Assembly: GCA_949357655.1 (NCBI GenBank)
Contig: CASHTG010000021.1
Coordinates: forward strand, 434,001 to 498,000
From: Parascedosporium putredinis
Taxonomy: Eukaryota; Ascomycota; Sordariomycetes; Microascales; Microascaceae
Direction: 5' to 3'
DNA length: 64,000 bases
Shown one piece after another: positions 23,581 to 38,300 of the stretch (position 1 is the first letter of the stretch; each line of letters opens with the position of its first letter). The translations under genes and the position numbers were made by a program. The notes under the pieces were generated by a model, which had not been told where the DNA came from, did not search any database, and worked only from the letters and a program-made list of their open reading frames with translations.

Positions 23581-26500
23581 TCCCTTCTCTTGCCCATCTT
23601 GATTCCCCTCTTCCTTCATCATAGCCGCGCAAAAGGTCGCTGCTGACCCTCCTCCCTTACCTTTCACCCCCTTCCTCCCACGCCGCCTCGCTCTTCCTCA
23701 CCCTCCTATGCTTTGACAGGCGGTGGGGAAACGGGGCTGTAAATGAAGATCCATCCTCCCCGCCAGAGTGGGAGACTGCGTGACAGCCCTTCGGAAGAAG
23801 CTTCCTGCTCTCCAGTGGGAGAGGGGGGCCGGCCCGCTAGAGAGAGGTGGGTTGCCGGTGGGGCGCCCCGGCGACCAACTCGGGGGTTTTATACTTCTTT
23901 GCACATGTCCCTATAAATGAAGACACACACGTCCGCCAAAATTCCTGAGAGAGGGGCGTGTGTGACGTTGTCACTGCTGAAATCCTGGGCTTAACTGGCC
24001 TCCCAAACCCCCATCTCCCCCATTTTACTTGCTTTCCCTCCCCCACCCAAGCTTACTCTTGTTCTGAGCCCTCGTAAAACGGCCGCCCATGCGGGGAGAA
24101 AAGAAAGAGGGTGAAGGGGGATAAGGAAAGGGGAGGGTCGGCTGGTGGGCTATTCGCTGTTTCTCACCTTGGCACATCCTTACCATCACCTTCTTTCCTA
24201 CCCCTCCGTCTATTAAGCGCCGTGCCCTCCCAAAACCCCTCCAACGTCCATGTCAGAAGAACGACAAGCGCAGGCCCCGCACGCACACGCCCACACTCAC
24301 CCCCGTATCTTCTCACCTGCTTCAACTTCTGCAACGGCCCCTTCCCAACACCGTGCATGGCTCTACCGGCATCGCCATAAATAACACAAAGAGCAAAAGG
24401 AAAACGTAAATAGCAATTCCAAGAAAAGGGGTGAATGAAGAAACGAGAAACGAGCGACGGTGACCTGACCTGGCACCCGGGGTTTTCGTATCCATCCCAT
24501 ATCTCTTCACCCACCCTCTCTCCATCTATCTATCTATGTCTCTTTCTCACCCTCTTACTTGCTCTCGCTTGCGCGGCTCAAGCACAGCCCGACAAGAGGC
24601 CAAGATGATATTTTCTATTTTGGCTCTTACTTCGCCCTTGCCCCCTCGGCAGTTTTTTCGCTAGCACTCTCCCCTCCTCCCCCAGGTCGTCGGATCTGGC
24701 GGCAAAAGATACCAGACGAGAAAAGCTCAGCCCTGTACCGAGGTAAGTCAGGTTCTGATACTCCGCGCGTAGCGGACCACTGGCCGGGCGATGGTGGTTT
24801 CGCTGCGCCAAACAAATCCGCACAAGCGCAACGACACCATCACAGGAGATGTCACCCACCACCCCCTTCCCCAAGATAGCAAGAGCGCACACGGTAAAAA
24901 GATGGTGTTTTCAGTCATTCCCCACCTCCGTGCCCACCTGCCCCTAACCAAGAGGAGGTCGAGTCTAAGTGAGCGGGCCGTGGGGCGAGGTGCGTGCCAT
25001 CGTGATCGCCGCCCGGAAGGGGGCCGCGCAACTGCTAGCTACACGCACGCGCACCACAAAACATCACTCGCGCTCAACACACGCTCTTGCCTCTCCCCAT
25101 CCTCCTCCAAGGCTCCTTCATCTCGTCCCACCACCTAGGTAAGCGGACACACTTAACAGTGACGTTCGAGATTGGGCTATCAACGTGCTACCCGCGCCGG
25201 ATCTGGCGGGGGCGATGTGAGGCTAGGAGAGCCAGTAAGAGATGGTCGGCAGTTGCATTTCCCCCTCCCCCAGGTCATTAGGGCTGGTGGCTATTCCTTC
25301 CTACATCGTAGATGCCTGGTGCTTACTCGGTCCCTTGGCTCCCGCACGCTCTTCAGGGCTTTGATTCGTTCCTCCTCCACCTTCTCTCACAACCCTTTGG
25401 AAATTCTCCGACCTAGTCTGGGGCGAAAAGTGGTCAGTACCGCAGATCTGATGATAGCTACAATTTATGGACCGTCTCCGGGCTTCCTAGAAGCAAATCC
25501 CAACTGGGCTTCAGTTTAGAGACTGGCGTGTGGTCGCACAGGAAGACAAGAAATGTCGACATATCTCCTCATCCACCATCATCATCTGACACTACACAAC
25601 CTAGCATTTTGTATGCATTTACTCTCTCCTCTCTACGCCCTCTCCCCTCTCACATAGCGGCGACACCGCTTGTCCCTTTATCTCTCTATCAGAGGGAGAC
25701 GGTAGTCCAGCGTACATGCATCCCCTCCCCAGACCACCTGTCCTGATGGTCTACAACAACCTCTTCGGATGCGGCCGGTGGCTTCCACTTCTTTTCGGGA
25801 GGCCGAGCCGTACAACTCGTTCCTTTCCGGGGCGTGTGCGTCGCATCCTCCACTCATCTTGGTTGGAAAGTGTTTCGGGGTCGTTCCGCTCGTCCAACCA
25901 CCCACCCCCAGCTCGCAGCTCGCAGCCGCGGGGGCACTGATTCTCGACGGATCAGCATGTCAGGACGAGGCAACGACCTGGTTCTTCCCAATGACGCCCA
26001 TATAACTGTGCCATTGATGTCGATCACACTGTTTCCTTTGTTCTTTCAGCTCGCATCTACTCTCTTGCGCGCACACGCGTGTATGTAGGCAAGAACACGG
26101 TGGTTACTCCACTCCGTCCACCAGTTGAGCGAACCTCAAGAGATGAATCCTCTTTAATGGGCTGCCGGTACGAATATGGTCATTCTCATCATTCAAGCTT
26201 GGCTGCTTCATTTGAACCACCCCCTTTTTTCATCTTCCCCTCGCCTTGCCGTTTTCTTTCAGGATAAAAAGCCCCTAAACGATCCCGTGGCCCTCGTGTT
26301 CCCCCAGCCTGGGGGTCATAGATGGCGTCCGTCCTCCTTCTTCCATGATGAAAAAGAACTGTGCAGCCCCGGTCTAAAAAGATGCAGAACCTCAGGATGC
26401 CACGCCAAAGCTCCAAATACCCACCCTCCAGCAGCGTAGCAAGTCGAGCCGACGAAAGCGTGGTCTCTTCCTTCATTTCCATCCTTGCGCGACCGCACGC

Positions 26501-29500
26501 CCCTTTGCCCCCTTGTCTCTCCCACCTACCCACCATAAGAGTAAAGAAGAAGGAGAAGAAACAGGAAGAACACAAATCGATGTGGCCAGCCTACGTGCAG
26601 GATCGAGAAAGAAGGAGGGGGAGGTTCAAAAGAAAAGATGACGCGTAGTAGGCGTTGAGAAGAAACCGGCAGGGAAAAATCCGCGCCTTTGTATTTTATT
26701 AGAATTCCTCAATGTTGCGGATGACCATCTGCTCTTTGCGCATCTCGGATGGATACACGCCACTTTTTCTGGCGATATTGATTTGGCTTCACCCACTCCT
26801 TCGTCTCATCTCCTCCTTCGTATCGTGCCGAGACAGGGCGGGCTTAAAACAGGGCCAGGCTAGAGAGGGCGAGGGCCGCGTGATGGTCCTCGAACCTGTA
26901 TTTCCGTGCTCCCTTGACGCCATATGAACCGGGTCCACGAGACTCAGCTGGCTCCGCGGTGGACCTGAAAGAGGCGGAGAAGAGACATCACGCCGAGGCC
27001 TTCCGGCTTCGCGATCGCGAACTCGCAAACACCGACTCCTGAAAAAGGGGAGGGGTATATTCTCTACCCGCCTCTCCGTAGGGCCAAGGGATTTCAGCCC
27101 ATCGTCTAAACCATGCGAATGACATCAATGGCGGAAGTTCCCCTTCGGTCTCTTCCCCTTTCCATCTTCAAGTAAGTCAAGGCTTCAGTCCGTTCACAAG
27201 AGAAAGCGGGAAGGGGCAAAGGGGCAAAGACATCAAGAAAATGGAGAATGAAAGAGACAGAGCGCAGCCGTGCAGCGGTCGCTTTGCCGTCACCCGATGA
27301 CCAGCCCAAGGGCGCACGAACGTGAGCCCGTCCCCTCCCCTTCTGTGCGACGCTTATGCCGGACTCGATCCTCCCAGCATCGCACAAGGGCTTCATCTCT
27401 CTCTCTCTCCCATCTATTCATAGCCACTGAACGGGGTGCCGTCCGCGCCGGAATCACGCTGCGCGCCGTTTTTCTTTTCGTATTGGCTCCCTTGTCCCCC
27501 TTTCCACCCATCACCCTCCGTCTCCTCTCACAATGTTTGGCCACACGGAAGGGAAGCTGCACAACCGTAATGATCCAGTTGCTCTAGTCTGTCGAAAAGG
27601 AGCAAAGACGTTCATCAAGGCGTAGGGTGGAGATATTTCCTTTACCACAAAGCCTCCCCTTTTCTTGTCTTCTTCCTAGACTTATAGCGCCGTGTATAAT
27701 AATCTGCCTCGAGTTCCACAGTGGAAGGGAGCGTGGTCACGCAAGTGTGTAGTCGGTAGCCTGGAGGCGTTGGTCTGAATGTTCAATCGGTTAAATTTCA
27801 AGCTTGATAGCCTCCAAAACCCCCTCCCCCGGGAGTGCTACTCACAGCCAGGCCGACGAGCTCCTGTCTAGCCATTCTCCTGATGCCTATTTCCCCGGCT
27901 CGATGGCTCAAGGGCATTCCGCCTTGCAGCCACGGCGCGGTGCGTCACCATGACAGTCCTTAAAACTCAAGGCTATTGTACTATTTGGCGGCATGTTCGT
28001 ATCAAGGGGTTCCCATCTGCTCAACCATCGCCGGGTCATAAAGAATAGCATATAGGAGTATAAAGTTGATTCCTCTCGGGCCAAAGGATACCGGACCACC
28101 GAAAGGAGCGGGGTGGAAGCAACATGTTCCCATCGGCTTTTGCCATTTTAGCTTACGCAGTACCCGGAGGGGAGGGGAACACCCCGTAAAAACCACCGGT
28201 CCAGGGGATCAGGGATCGAGAAGATATCTAGAAACCGGGCGAGGGAGCTCATCGAGAGAGCCCAACGTTGCGGATTACCCTTTTTCCCCTTTCTCATCTC
28301 ATGTCCTTTGCGCGCGCTCTTCCGTGGCGGAGGTGCCTGTCTTTACCCGCAGTCCCGAACCTCACTCGGCCCGACCTGGTTTGCTTCCTTCCAATTCCTT
28401 CAACGCAAGGGACAATTACCGTCGGGGGTTAGGCAAACGCACCGTTGGTTCTCTCACTCTTTCTTTCTTTCGTTTTTTTCTCTTTTCTTTTTGGATGTGG
28501 CGTCCTTGCCCGTTTCCCTCCCTCCGTCCCCCCGGCACTTCCGCCGACCGCCGTCATCAGTCAAGCAAATGTGTCTTGTCTTTTTCCCGCTTCGCTAAGC
28601 AAGCAAATAATGGGCCAAATCAAAGGGAGGGAGGGGAGGAAAGCAAACAGTTGATAGAAACCATCACGTTCGGGATTCGGTCATGCTCCCACCGAAATGA
28701 AATTTGATCTTGGTCCCCCTTCCCTCACTCAACCCTCCTCCTCGGGTGCTGGAGATGCCCTTTCCGTTGCAACAAACATCTTCACCCCTTCACCCCTCTG
28801 TAACCCTTGACACGGACGCCCTCCCCAACCCCGGACTACCGAGAGCAGGGTGCGCGACACCAGTGGCAGATGCAATTGATCCCATCACCGGGGTCCGATT
28901 GAATATAGCGCACCAATCCATCGACCATGCCTCTCATACCATTTCAGAGAGACTGCTCCCCTTTTCCCTCCCCTCCCTTGACACAAGCCCAGTAGCAAGG
29001 GATAGGACAGGTACCGGGAGGGAGGGCAGTGATAGCGGGTAGCCGGGAGAATGGAGGGGGTAAAACAACCAACAACCAACAAAAGAAAATAGTGGCCAAG
29101 GAGAGAGTTGAGATGAGGTGTAGCAAACAAGGTTAATTCCATCGCAGCCCGTTCGTCCCAGGGCACCGGTGTCGCCTGAAATGGCACTCTCCGTCTTGCC
29201 CCGTCGTTACAGTAGCAAACCAAGTAGCAATCGCTATTATTATTACGGCGGCCACTGTACACTAGCCCTCGTCGTCGTTGCCATCGTCGGCTTCGTCTCC
29301 GGGAGGTTGGATGGCGTATGCGCGCGCGCGCGACTAGTGTAGTCTAAAAAAGTGCTTCGTCTCGGTCTTCCTGGCGGGGAGATTTGGTGTGGAGACGGGG
29401 AAAGGCTGGGGGAAACGCTTCTCACGTCGGAGTCTTCCCCGTCTTGGGAAGGCCAAGAGAGAGTCGAAGGGCAAAAACTCTTCCCTGTCGGTCTTGGAGG

Positions 29501-30097
29501 CCGAACGCTGGAGATGACAATACTCCACCAGTCGGTTTTGCTGCCCGACGAACCCTGTTTTTCAAAGCCTTCCCCCTCCAGCTCCAGGGGTTCGTTCTTT
29601 TTGACTCTTCTCGCCTGTGCTGGCGGCGGATATCCACCCGCGATGGCCTCCTCCTGCTTGCTTCACGTTGGAAAACTTTTGAGCCCCGAGATGCGTTTTA
29701 GAAGATGGAACCGCCCGCTGTCACTGTCACCCAGGGTATTCTCACCCTCCCCCTGGTTGCCACGAGACAAAGGGGCTCTCCCGGAGAACATTTGGGGTCC
29801 TTTTTTCGACCCCCTTGTTTGCGTGGATACACAGGCGGGAGCTCCACAATGGGCATCGTGAACGAGGAACAAAAGAGTTACAGAGGGGAAAATGTAAAGA
29901 TCAAAAATGGGTAAAATGATTTGCTTGTTGTTCTTCTCACCCCTTCGTCTTGGCCAGGCCATCTCGCAAAATAGCCCTCGTTTAGATCTTCCCAACATGA
30001 AGCAACATGACAGGGAGGGAGTAGTGAAGGAGATGGGACCATCTTCGACGAGCCCAGGGTGTAGAGATCCAGTCTGATAGCTCCGTCACAAACCCTC

Positions 30098-30115
30098 TTT
30101 TTTTTTTTTTTTTTT
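30098..30115 (+). repeat. Poly-T run of 18
   Basis: Eighteen consecutive T bases followed by CCCTGTCC and a further T-rich tract. Confidence 0.9.
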
Positions 30116-30869
30116 CCCTGTCCTTTTTTCTGTTCCTGTCCGTCCTCTCACTCCTGCCTTTCGCTTTCCCTCGGCGATACTCCTCCCTGGCATTCGGTCG
30201 AAAAAAAGGTCCTGTGGATCGTGATGGAACCTTCCTCCCGGCGCCAGGGAATCCGGCTCGAAGGGCACTTCTGCTGGCACTCTCGCTCGCCAGTGCAACG
30301 TCAGCACCAAAACCACACGCGAGCCAATTTCCCGTGAGCAACTTTTCTGCAGCACGCCGCGAGGTCGCAGGAGGGCGAGGCTTGCGTAGACAAGGAGCTA
30401 GACAGAATGACAGATAACCAGAAGGATGGAATTGCGATAGATGGAAGGTAAGGATAGTTGGCGAGGACAGCGAGGGAAGCCGAATTCCCCGGAGAGCTTC
30501 CTCCGTTCCCAACGTCCCTCCCCAACCAACACCCAGCACCCAGCTACGCAATTCTTCGTCTCATCCCATCACTTATACACACCACAGCACAGCTTCGGGT
30601 TCTTCCCGTGGATTAATGTCTCTCACCTTTCTTTCACCGGTGTGGGCCGCAAGACCCTTCTTGGAAGGAAATGAATCCAACGCAACACAACCCTCCGCCC
30701 CTCCGCCCTCCCCCTGGCCATCCGTCCTCTATCGTTTTTGATCTTTCATCAACTGTCGCATCGAGCGCAAGCCCAAAGCCTCGGAGGTTGACGTGCGATC
30801 TGGTGATACCTCTCCTCGCGGGCGCACCCGAAGAAAATCTGCTTCCGTGTCCCGCCGACCGGCCGGCAA

Positions 30870-30893
30870 GGGAGGGGAAGAGGGGGGGGAGGG
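30870..30893 (+). other. G-quadruplex motif
   Basis: G runs of 3, 4, 8 and 3 with loops A, AAGA and A. Confidence 0.6.
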
Positions 30894-33800
30894 TTTGTAA
30901 AAAGAGCCTGTCGTCATCATTAAACCTTGCACAAGGGATCTTCGTTCCCTTCTCCCGAAGAGAGTAAAAGAACGGCCACCTTCATTTCCTAGATAGTCGC
31001 AGCTCGTCGCAAAACAGAAACGTAGTAATAGCCCGTCAATCGAACGAAAAGAGATGATGGATGCTGGGGAAGGGCAAGGAAAAGCCCGGGGCAGCGGGAA
31101 GCCCGCGTGCTCCCCAGATGCAACCCCGCCTGCAAAACCCGGTCAGTCGGGATGGTGATCAGTGCTGGGGATCGATGGAACCTTCACCACACAGATTGTT
31201 TCCTTGGATCGTTGCTTCGAAAAAGAAAATCGAGCCTCGGTATTCTACATGTGCTGGAGAGCCTTGGCTAAAAGTAAGGGGAGGGGGGTTTCCTCTTCCC
31301 TCTTCCCTCTCAACCGACGTCAGTGCAGTGGAGACCATGCACACACACACAACATTGAAGGTAGATGCGATGCCCATGCCCATGGCTCGAGAGCCCCGTT
31401 GTGGCTGGGGATGCGAGACTCAAATTTCGCAAGCAGTGACCCTTTGGGTCGTCTCTTGCGAGGAGAAACGAAACAACCCAACGAATAGGGCAGCTGGCGC
31501 CTATTTTGGGCCTCGGAACTTGCTCCACCTCGAATGGCGGAGGGGGCTCTAGATCAATGTGACGAAACCAGCAACAAGGCCCAGCTCGAGCCAGGCGCCA
31601 ATCCATACCATCCAGAGTAACCGTTGCCCCCCTTCTCACCGTCGTCTTGATTGATGCGTGATCGTGATCAAGGGCTCTGGCCACGTCAATTGGCGATTCA
31701 TTATTTTTCCGGATTCCTGGATGACTTCATGAAGCCCAGCCAGCAGTGGATGGGGCCTCGGAGCTTTTCGCACACCCCCTCCCCCTTACCCTATCCCCAA
31801 ACCCTTCTCCGAAGAAGAATCCAATCCGCTGCATGCCTCCTTGGGTATTCTCACTACCACGATGCTGCACGAAGCCCTACCGCACAACGGGGCAGGGCTC
31901 TCCCTCTCCAGCTGACGCCGGACGCGAGAGAATACGGGGCGGGAGGAGCGGAAGCATCTCCCCAAGTGCAAGTGTATTATCCATCCGGCGATGCTGACAG
32001 GTTCACGTCGTGCAATTGCAATCCGCGGGCGATACATCCAATGCACGCATCATGGCACGAGTCCCCAAAGCCCAACCAACCCCAACGCGCGCAGAGTCAA
32101 GGACCCAATGTTTCCCTCCCTTGACTCGCTCGCCTGGCCTGAAAGCCTCAGCCTAGACAGTATACCCTATGTGATGCTCGCCTCTTCCTTTCGCGCTCGT
32201 GCTCGTGCTCGTGCCCCGTTGCTCGTACTCACGCTCTGTGCCAACTCGCCCCCTCCGCGCGACAAAATGCGTTGGCGCTCAGAATGCCACGACATACCCT
32301 CCATTACCCCCAGGACTGCCAACCTCAGATCAGATGACAACTGCCCGCGCCCTCCCAGAAAAGAAAAACGTAGTAAAAACACCCCAAGGCCGAAACGGAG
32401 AGGCGAACCCCCAACATAACACCCACTCCCCCAGGTTCCCCTTCTGGGGAAGAAATCGTCCTCACTCTAATCACTCCACTGCCCACTCGGTATGATGATG
32501 GATACCGAGCGATTGGGTTCAATCCATGTCGCGTCACCATATCCACCATCATCCAAACCACCCCCTTTCAACCCTCTCTGAGTTACGGCAAAGAAAAGAA
32601 AAGGAAGAATAATGCCATCATTCCACGATAACCTAACCCCCCTTTTCCACCATGACCTATGATAATCGGACAAAATCTTAGCCGCCCCAGCTGCTAGCTA
32701 GTCCAGCTTATCTGTTGATGACGGTGATGATGCTTGTTTTCCCCCTTCTTCTTTCCACTCAACTCCGAAGCTAGACCATCCTCACCTCTCACACTCTACG
32801 ATCACGTTGACCCGTCTATCGAATTGTCTCGCCTCTCTTCCCCCACCTTTCTCTCCCATCTTCCTCCATTCCCCCTTCCCCTTAGCCGTAGGCGTGAAGA
32901 AACGGTCAAGACATCTCTGCAATGCCCCTGGTCTCGCGGAAAGTCTTAGCTTTGACATCCCGCGCGCGCGCACGCCGAAAACGGGGAGTAAGAGGTGAGA
33001 GAGAGGGAGGGGAGCGTACATGGGGGCCTGATGTCCACGCCGCCACACCCCTCCATCTCCCTCTCTCTCCCCGCGCCGTTCCCTCCCCCTCCTTCAGCAT
33101 GGATGTGAATGCCTAGGCAGAGCAGGCGACCCAGCGTCTTCACCGCCTATCTAGCACAGTCACGCTTTGTTGAATAGGATCGATAACGGCGGGAGGATGA
33201 TTTTTTAGAGGGGAAAAAAAGAAAATGTCGAATTATTTCGTAAACATTCAAAAATAAAAATAACCCCAAAAAAGAGCCCCAAGAGACGTTAAGCTAACGA
33301 CGGGGCCGAGTGAGGCCGGTCCACTCACGGATCCGTTGTGACCAGGACGGTACCGGCCCCCGCGTATGAGCACTTTGAGCTTAATGGAATCGGATTCCCA
33401 TAAACCCACCCATTTTCCCAATCCAGCCCCCAGTGATGTAAAGGAAATCGTTCGACTCCCCAAGCCTCATCCCCTCGAGATACTCATCCCAACAAGGCCA
33501 AGCTAGGCCCTGGCCAGCCTTTCTCAATTGCCCGTGGGGGAGGGCCTTTTCCCTCTTCCCTTCTACCTTTTCTTGGGTCCAACCTCGGCCGCTTTGCCCC
33601 TCTCATACTCTTTTCCCCCTCCTCGTTTTATGCCCCCTCATCCCTAAGCCCTAGCCATTGCGATTGCGGAGGTCTCGCCCGTGCCAACCGGTCAACCTCG
33701 ACAGGCGCCCCGAGCCCCCTCTCCAGCCCTGTCACAACCCAAAAAAACTCCTTACCGGCCCCTACTAGAATAGGTTAGGTGAGACGGGATGGGGATTGGG

Positions 33801-35300
33801 GGTGTTCCAATTCTCCCTCGCACGCGGGGGAGGGTGGCGCTGTGATCTAGACTGCGATCGGCCGCGAACTCGCAACGAAAATTGGAGCCAAGCACACACA
33901 AGGAGGAATGGTTATGGCTTGAATTTGGAGGTCTAACAGCAGGGGAAAGTGGCGGCGTAGGCGGCCAAGAGGGAGAAAAACTAGCTAGTAGTTATCCGTT
34001 GAAGAAAATCCATCCATCCCGTGGCCCCCGTTCACCTCTTCACAGCACGCCATGGCCGCCACGTCACAGCGGAAAGGGTCATATGGACCAAAGGGGTCGA
34101 GGAAGATTAAGAGGCGAAGAAAACACTCAGTTGAGAGTAACTCCCGCCAAAAAAGGGCGAAGAAGAAAAAGGAGAAGAGTAGACAACATGAGGAGAGAGA
34201 ACACAAACGGAGTCGGGCTCATCAACTGCCAGCTTTCACTACCGCGTTCTCATTCCCAGCCCTCACTGCCTCCTCGGCGCCACAAAGAGACGGTGGTGGA
34301 GAGTAGACGTCAGGGAAAAGAACAAAAAAGTGCATCCCTGACCCTTTCACTTTTCTCAAAGGAGCGCCTAACCACACGATGCCGCCCCCATTTCGTGGGG
34401 TTTTGCGCCGAGTTTCGTCTTGCTCGTCGACCGAAACCGTCCTGGACACCACTCCAAACCCCAAAACGGCCCATCCCTCCGTCTCTTGGCCTTGGGCAGG
34501 ATCGTTAAGGAACCTTTTTGGGGGCGCGTGTCCTTCCTTCTCCCTGCCCCCCGCGCACCATCACCACCTTTCGGAAAAGGAAAATTCCTTAACCCGTTCT
34601 CTTCCGTTTCCGGGTTGTGTGGGTGTGAGGGGGAAAGAAAAGAACGCAGAGAGCACCATATTTCCGCCCTCCCACACCCCCTTTGCCAACTCGGTCTACG
34701 ATCTTTCTCTATCATGGTCGCCCAAAATAGGACAGCGTTCCTGGAGCGCCGTTGTTCCCCCTCCCACCCCATGTTCTCCTTTGTCCCCATGACACGCTGG
34801 AAAAGCTTCTAGCGCCGGTCTCTTTGGTCTTTTGGTGATCCTCCTCGACACCAAACAGCACCGTTTTGGGGCGACGGCATCGGAACATTGGGAAGAAGAA
34901 CCAACCCACCCATCCTAAGGCTGCCCCAAACTAAGACATTCACCCTGCGCTTGTCTCTTCGAAGCGTTCCGGATTCGTTCCCCTTTTCCCACGCCTCTCA
35001 TCACCTTCCCCATTCCGCTAAAGCACCCGACGACGACGTGCCACACCGATGGGGGAGGGAGGGAGAGAAGGAGAGAAGCAGAGGAGGTGTGGAGAGGAAG
35101 AATGAAGAGAAGACCGAAGGAATGACAAGAATGACAGCGAAGCAAACACGGCAATGGGGCACGGAGAGACAACAGGGAGCCCATAAAATTGAAGGCGCGC
35201 GCGTGCGCCGCGACAGAATATGCCGCACTCCAAATGGATTTGGGCACGAGGTCTATGCCCCCAAGCTCCGCCAGCGCACTTGGTGCCTGTAAATTCCGGA

Positions 35301-38300
35301 GCGGAGGTTAGGTTTGGTGAGAACTAATACTAATACCCCCACTAACACGATTGTTTGTTTGCGGCAGCCGGCAACCCGACTTCTGATAAGCTCAACTCAG
35401 ATAAGCTCAGAGACACATTGAAAAACAGATCGATCGGCCACCAGCAGCAACTAGCCTTGCAAGCTAGATGGAGGCTTTTTTTATTTTATTTTTTAATGCT
35501 CGCCTGACTTCTCACTCCGGGATCTCTAATCTGATTTCCGACAGAGGAAAAAAAAAAAAAAGATAAAAATATGGAATCGCCCGAGGCGGCACCGTCATTG
35601 ATAGTTTTCCATAGCATCACACTTGCGTAAGCCCGCTTAGAGAATGGAGGGCGCCCAAAGCAAGCCTCCTGCTGTGGGCGCGTAGGGGCGGCGCACATGA
35701 TGGCCGGGAGTGCGCTGGCACTGGCTGACGGCGGGTACGGGGCGCGCCTCCCCTTGAGCCCCGATACGATTGATTCGATAATTCATACGGGAATAGGCAG
35801 CCGGGGGTGGGCTTTCATGAATTGTGCACAGCGCGTATTGTTCACCTCTCTTATCGCGTCCTCCCCCACCGTTTCCTAGCCATCCCAGCAGGGATTCGTG
35901 TGATGAATGTGCTATTCTTTCTCATCTCTAAAAAACAACATATCCTTTTCCCCTTGGAAACCCTTGCCCCCTTTGCCTTTGACAAGTCAGTTGATGGCCA
36001 GCAATCTCACTCCTTCACGGGCCTTGCTCCCCTCCCAGTCGGTGTGATCCACGGATGCCCAAAGTGTCAGCCTTTATTTAATTCTTGATGCCAGAATGAT
36101 TCAACTGGGAAGGCCTTTCCGCCCAGGTGACGGCCCGTTTTGAAGGCCCGTGGAGGAGGGGGCCTTCACCTCCCCCGGAAGCCACCCTCCCCGGAAGCCG
36201 CCACAGATCGGCCAGCAACCTTTATTTTCACGGGCATGTCATGGAGAAAGATCAACCGCGCAGAAGGGTGAAGAAGAAAGGATGGGGGTGGGAAGGGGGC
36301 GATACGCACAGAGTTAGGCGGGTGGGCAGCCGACACCTGGACACCCGCGCGTTCACACACACCCTACATCCTCTTCCCCCGTGTCAGGCCTCGCCGCCCC
36401 CTCCTCCCCGGGATCGATATCACCTTTCACCTTGTCATCTTGTCACCTGTGCAGCACGGTACAGCTGGCACCCGAGCACAGCATCAGCACCGCCTTCCGG
36501 ACCTTGGCACTCGATGCCCAAAGCCGAGAGTAGATGTACCAGCCGCCAAAAAGCTAGCTGACGGACGTGTCCATCACGAGCCGAGTGTGAGAAGAAGAGG
36601 CTGAGAAGAATCACAATATTACGAAACGTGGGCAAAGGGGAGAAGGCTGATCTCTAGAAAGATAGACCCGTAACGGAAAAAGGACAAGAAAAACAGCCTT
36701 TTTTCCATCCATCATTCAAGATATCTAGCCTTGTTTGCGGGAGGCTTCGGTTTCTTTTTGCAGCTGGCCTGGATCTGGGGAGCTGCAGGGCAGTCCGTTC
36801 CCAAACCTTGTCCAACCGTGGGGGAAGAGTGATGGCCCTGCTGTTTCCCAAGGGATGCGCATCGTGAGATCCTACCGTATGCGCCCGGGAGGCGCTCTGC
36901 AAGGGACCGCGCTTCGTGATTGTCCTCCCAAGACGCGTCTCTCTCACGGGCGACGCCCCCTTCCCCTAACCCCGGTATACTAAGGCTGCGTCGATCCAGC
37001 CCAGCATCGAACCTGACAATCGTCCAAAGCCACCGCCAGACTCTTTCTTTTGCGTACAAGTATGTAGAAACGGACAGACAACGCCTGACCTGAAGGGAAG
37101 GGAGGACGGAAGATTTTGATGCACGTTTTGGTAACATTTCGTATCAGAGCTCGATGCGCTTCTTTTTTGTCTCCCACACGGACTAATATCACGCCCTCCC
37201 TTACAAAGCTGCAGGTGTCAGGTCATCCACGCAAGGAAGGCCAGAAAAGCTCCGACATATGAGTAGGACGATAATAAACCGCGCTGGCTTACATCACACC
37301 GTTCATGATCATGAGAGACGGCTGAAAATTCGAGCATGAAGAATGACGAGAGAGGAGAAGCAAAGGGGGGAAATGTTGAAGAGACGTCGACGAACAGAAA
37401 TTTCCCACCCTATCCCGGTATCTTTAGTTTTCACCGCCTCTTCATCCGTTTCTCGTGATGCCGTTCCTGGCGCTCTCCCGCCGCTCCCCCAACAAAGATG
37501 CATTGATCGTTGGGGAATCCTGTTGCTAAAGACTCAGCTCCTCGAAGACCCATTTGCGGGCACAAGACAGCTTGAGATGTTCCACGGCTGCCTACCCTTA
37601 CCCCCAAGAGCCGTTGACACCTGGACACAATGGCACGCTCGTGGGCCACCCTCGATTTTGGGCCCGGCCAGCCGCTGGCACCTCCGACAATCTCACGTGC
37701 GGAGCTTTTTTTTTTTTCCTTCTTCTTCTTCCCCTCTCCCACGCCCGGCTTCTAGCTCTCGTTTTTTCATGCGCCTCCGCTTGCGTGAGGTCACCGGGCA
37801 TGGAAGAACGCATGCGGGTTTCTCTTCCCGGTCCGGGGGCTGGTGGGGAGGAGAAAGGAAACGAGGGAATTTCTTGACCGCCTTTGTTCAAGCCGCCCGT
37901 TTGCACACCTCCTCTCCGGGTCTTCCCTTTGCTCCCTTGCTGGGGGTTTTTTCGTTCCTCTTGCGCACGAGTAGGCAAAAGGAAAGAGAAAAAAACACAA
38001 GGCCCCTTCCTTTCCGGCACATGTCGGCGAGCGCATCGGCTTTTCACGGCGAAAGTTGGGGGAGTCAAGAACAAAACAATGGTACCTAAGACAACGTGAT
38101 GCTTCCTTCTCTTACTTGTACTTCGTAGATAGCCGAGGCCAGAATAACCAGAGAGAAGATAGCCGATGGAGTAACACAAAGGGAAAAAGAATTTTTCAAG
38201 TCATCTGGAGACCCTTTGGACTGCGGGATCATGAGGAACTACGGGTGGGGAGATGCGAGAAACCGCAGCTGCGAGTGACTACGCACAGCACTGACACTCC

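Larger units (their letters stand above)
23261..35300. other. Gene desert, part 3: no gene seen
   Basis: Alternating C/T-rich and G/A-rich tracts with unique sequence between. ORFs of 160-213 codons occur (28066-28707, 31061-31552, 33882-34508) but are low in complexity or lack codon bias and known motifs. A G-quadruplex motif and several microsatellites are listed separately. Confidence 0.5.

Noticed and set aside
32516..32525. B-box-like GGTTCAATCC
   Set aside because: Flanks do not pair as a T stem and there is no A box.
37343..38089. 248-codon plus ORF
   Set aside because: No domain, no codon bias, partly over T-rich and purine-rich tracts; length is within chance for a skewed 49-kb region.
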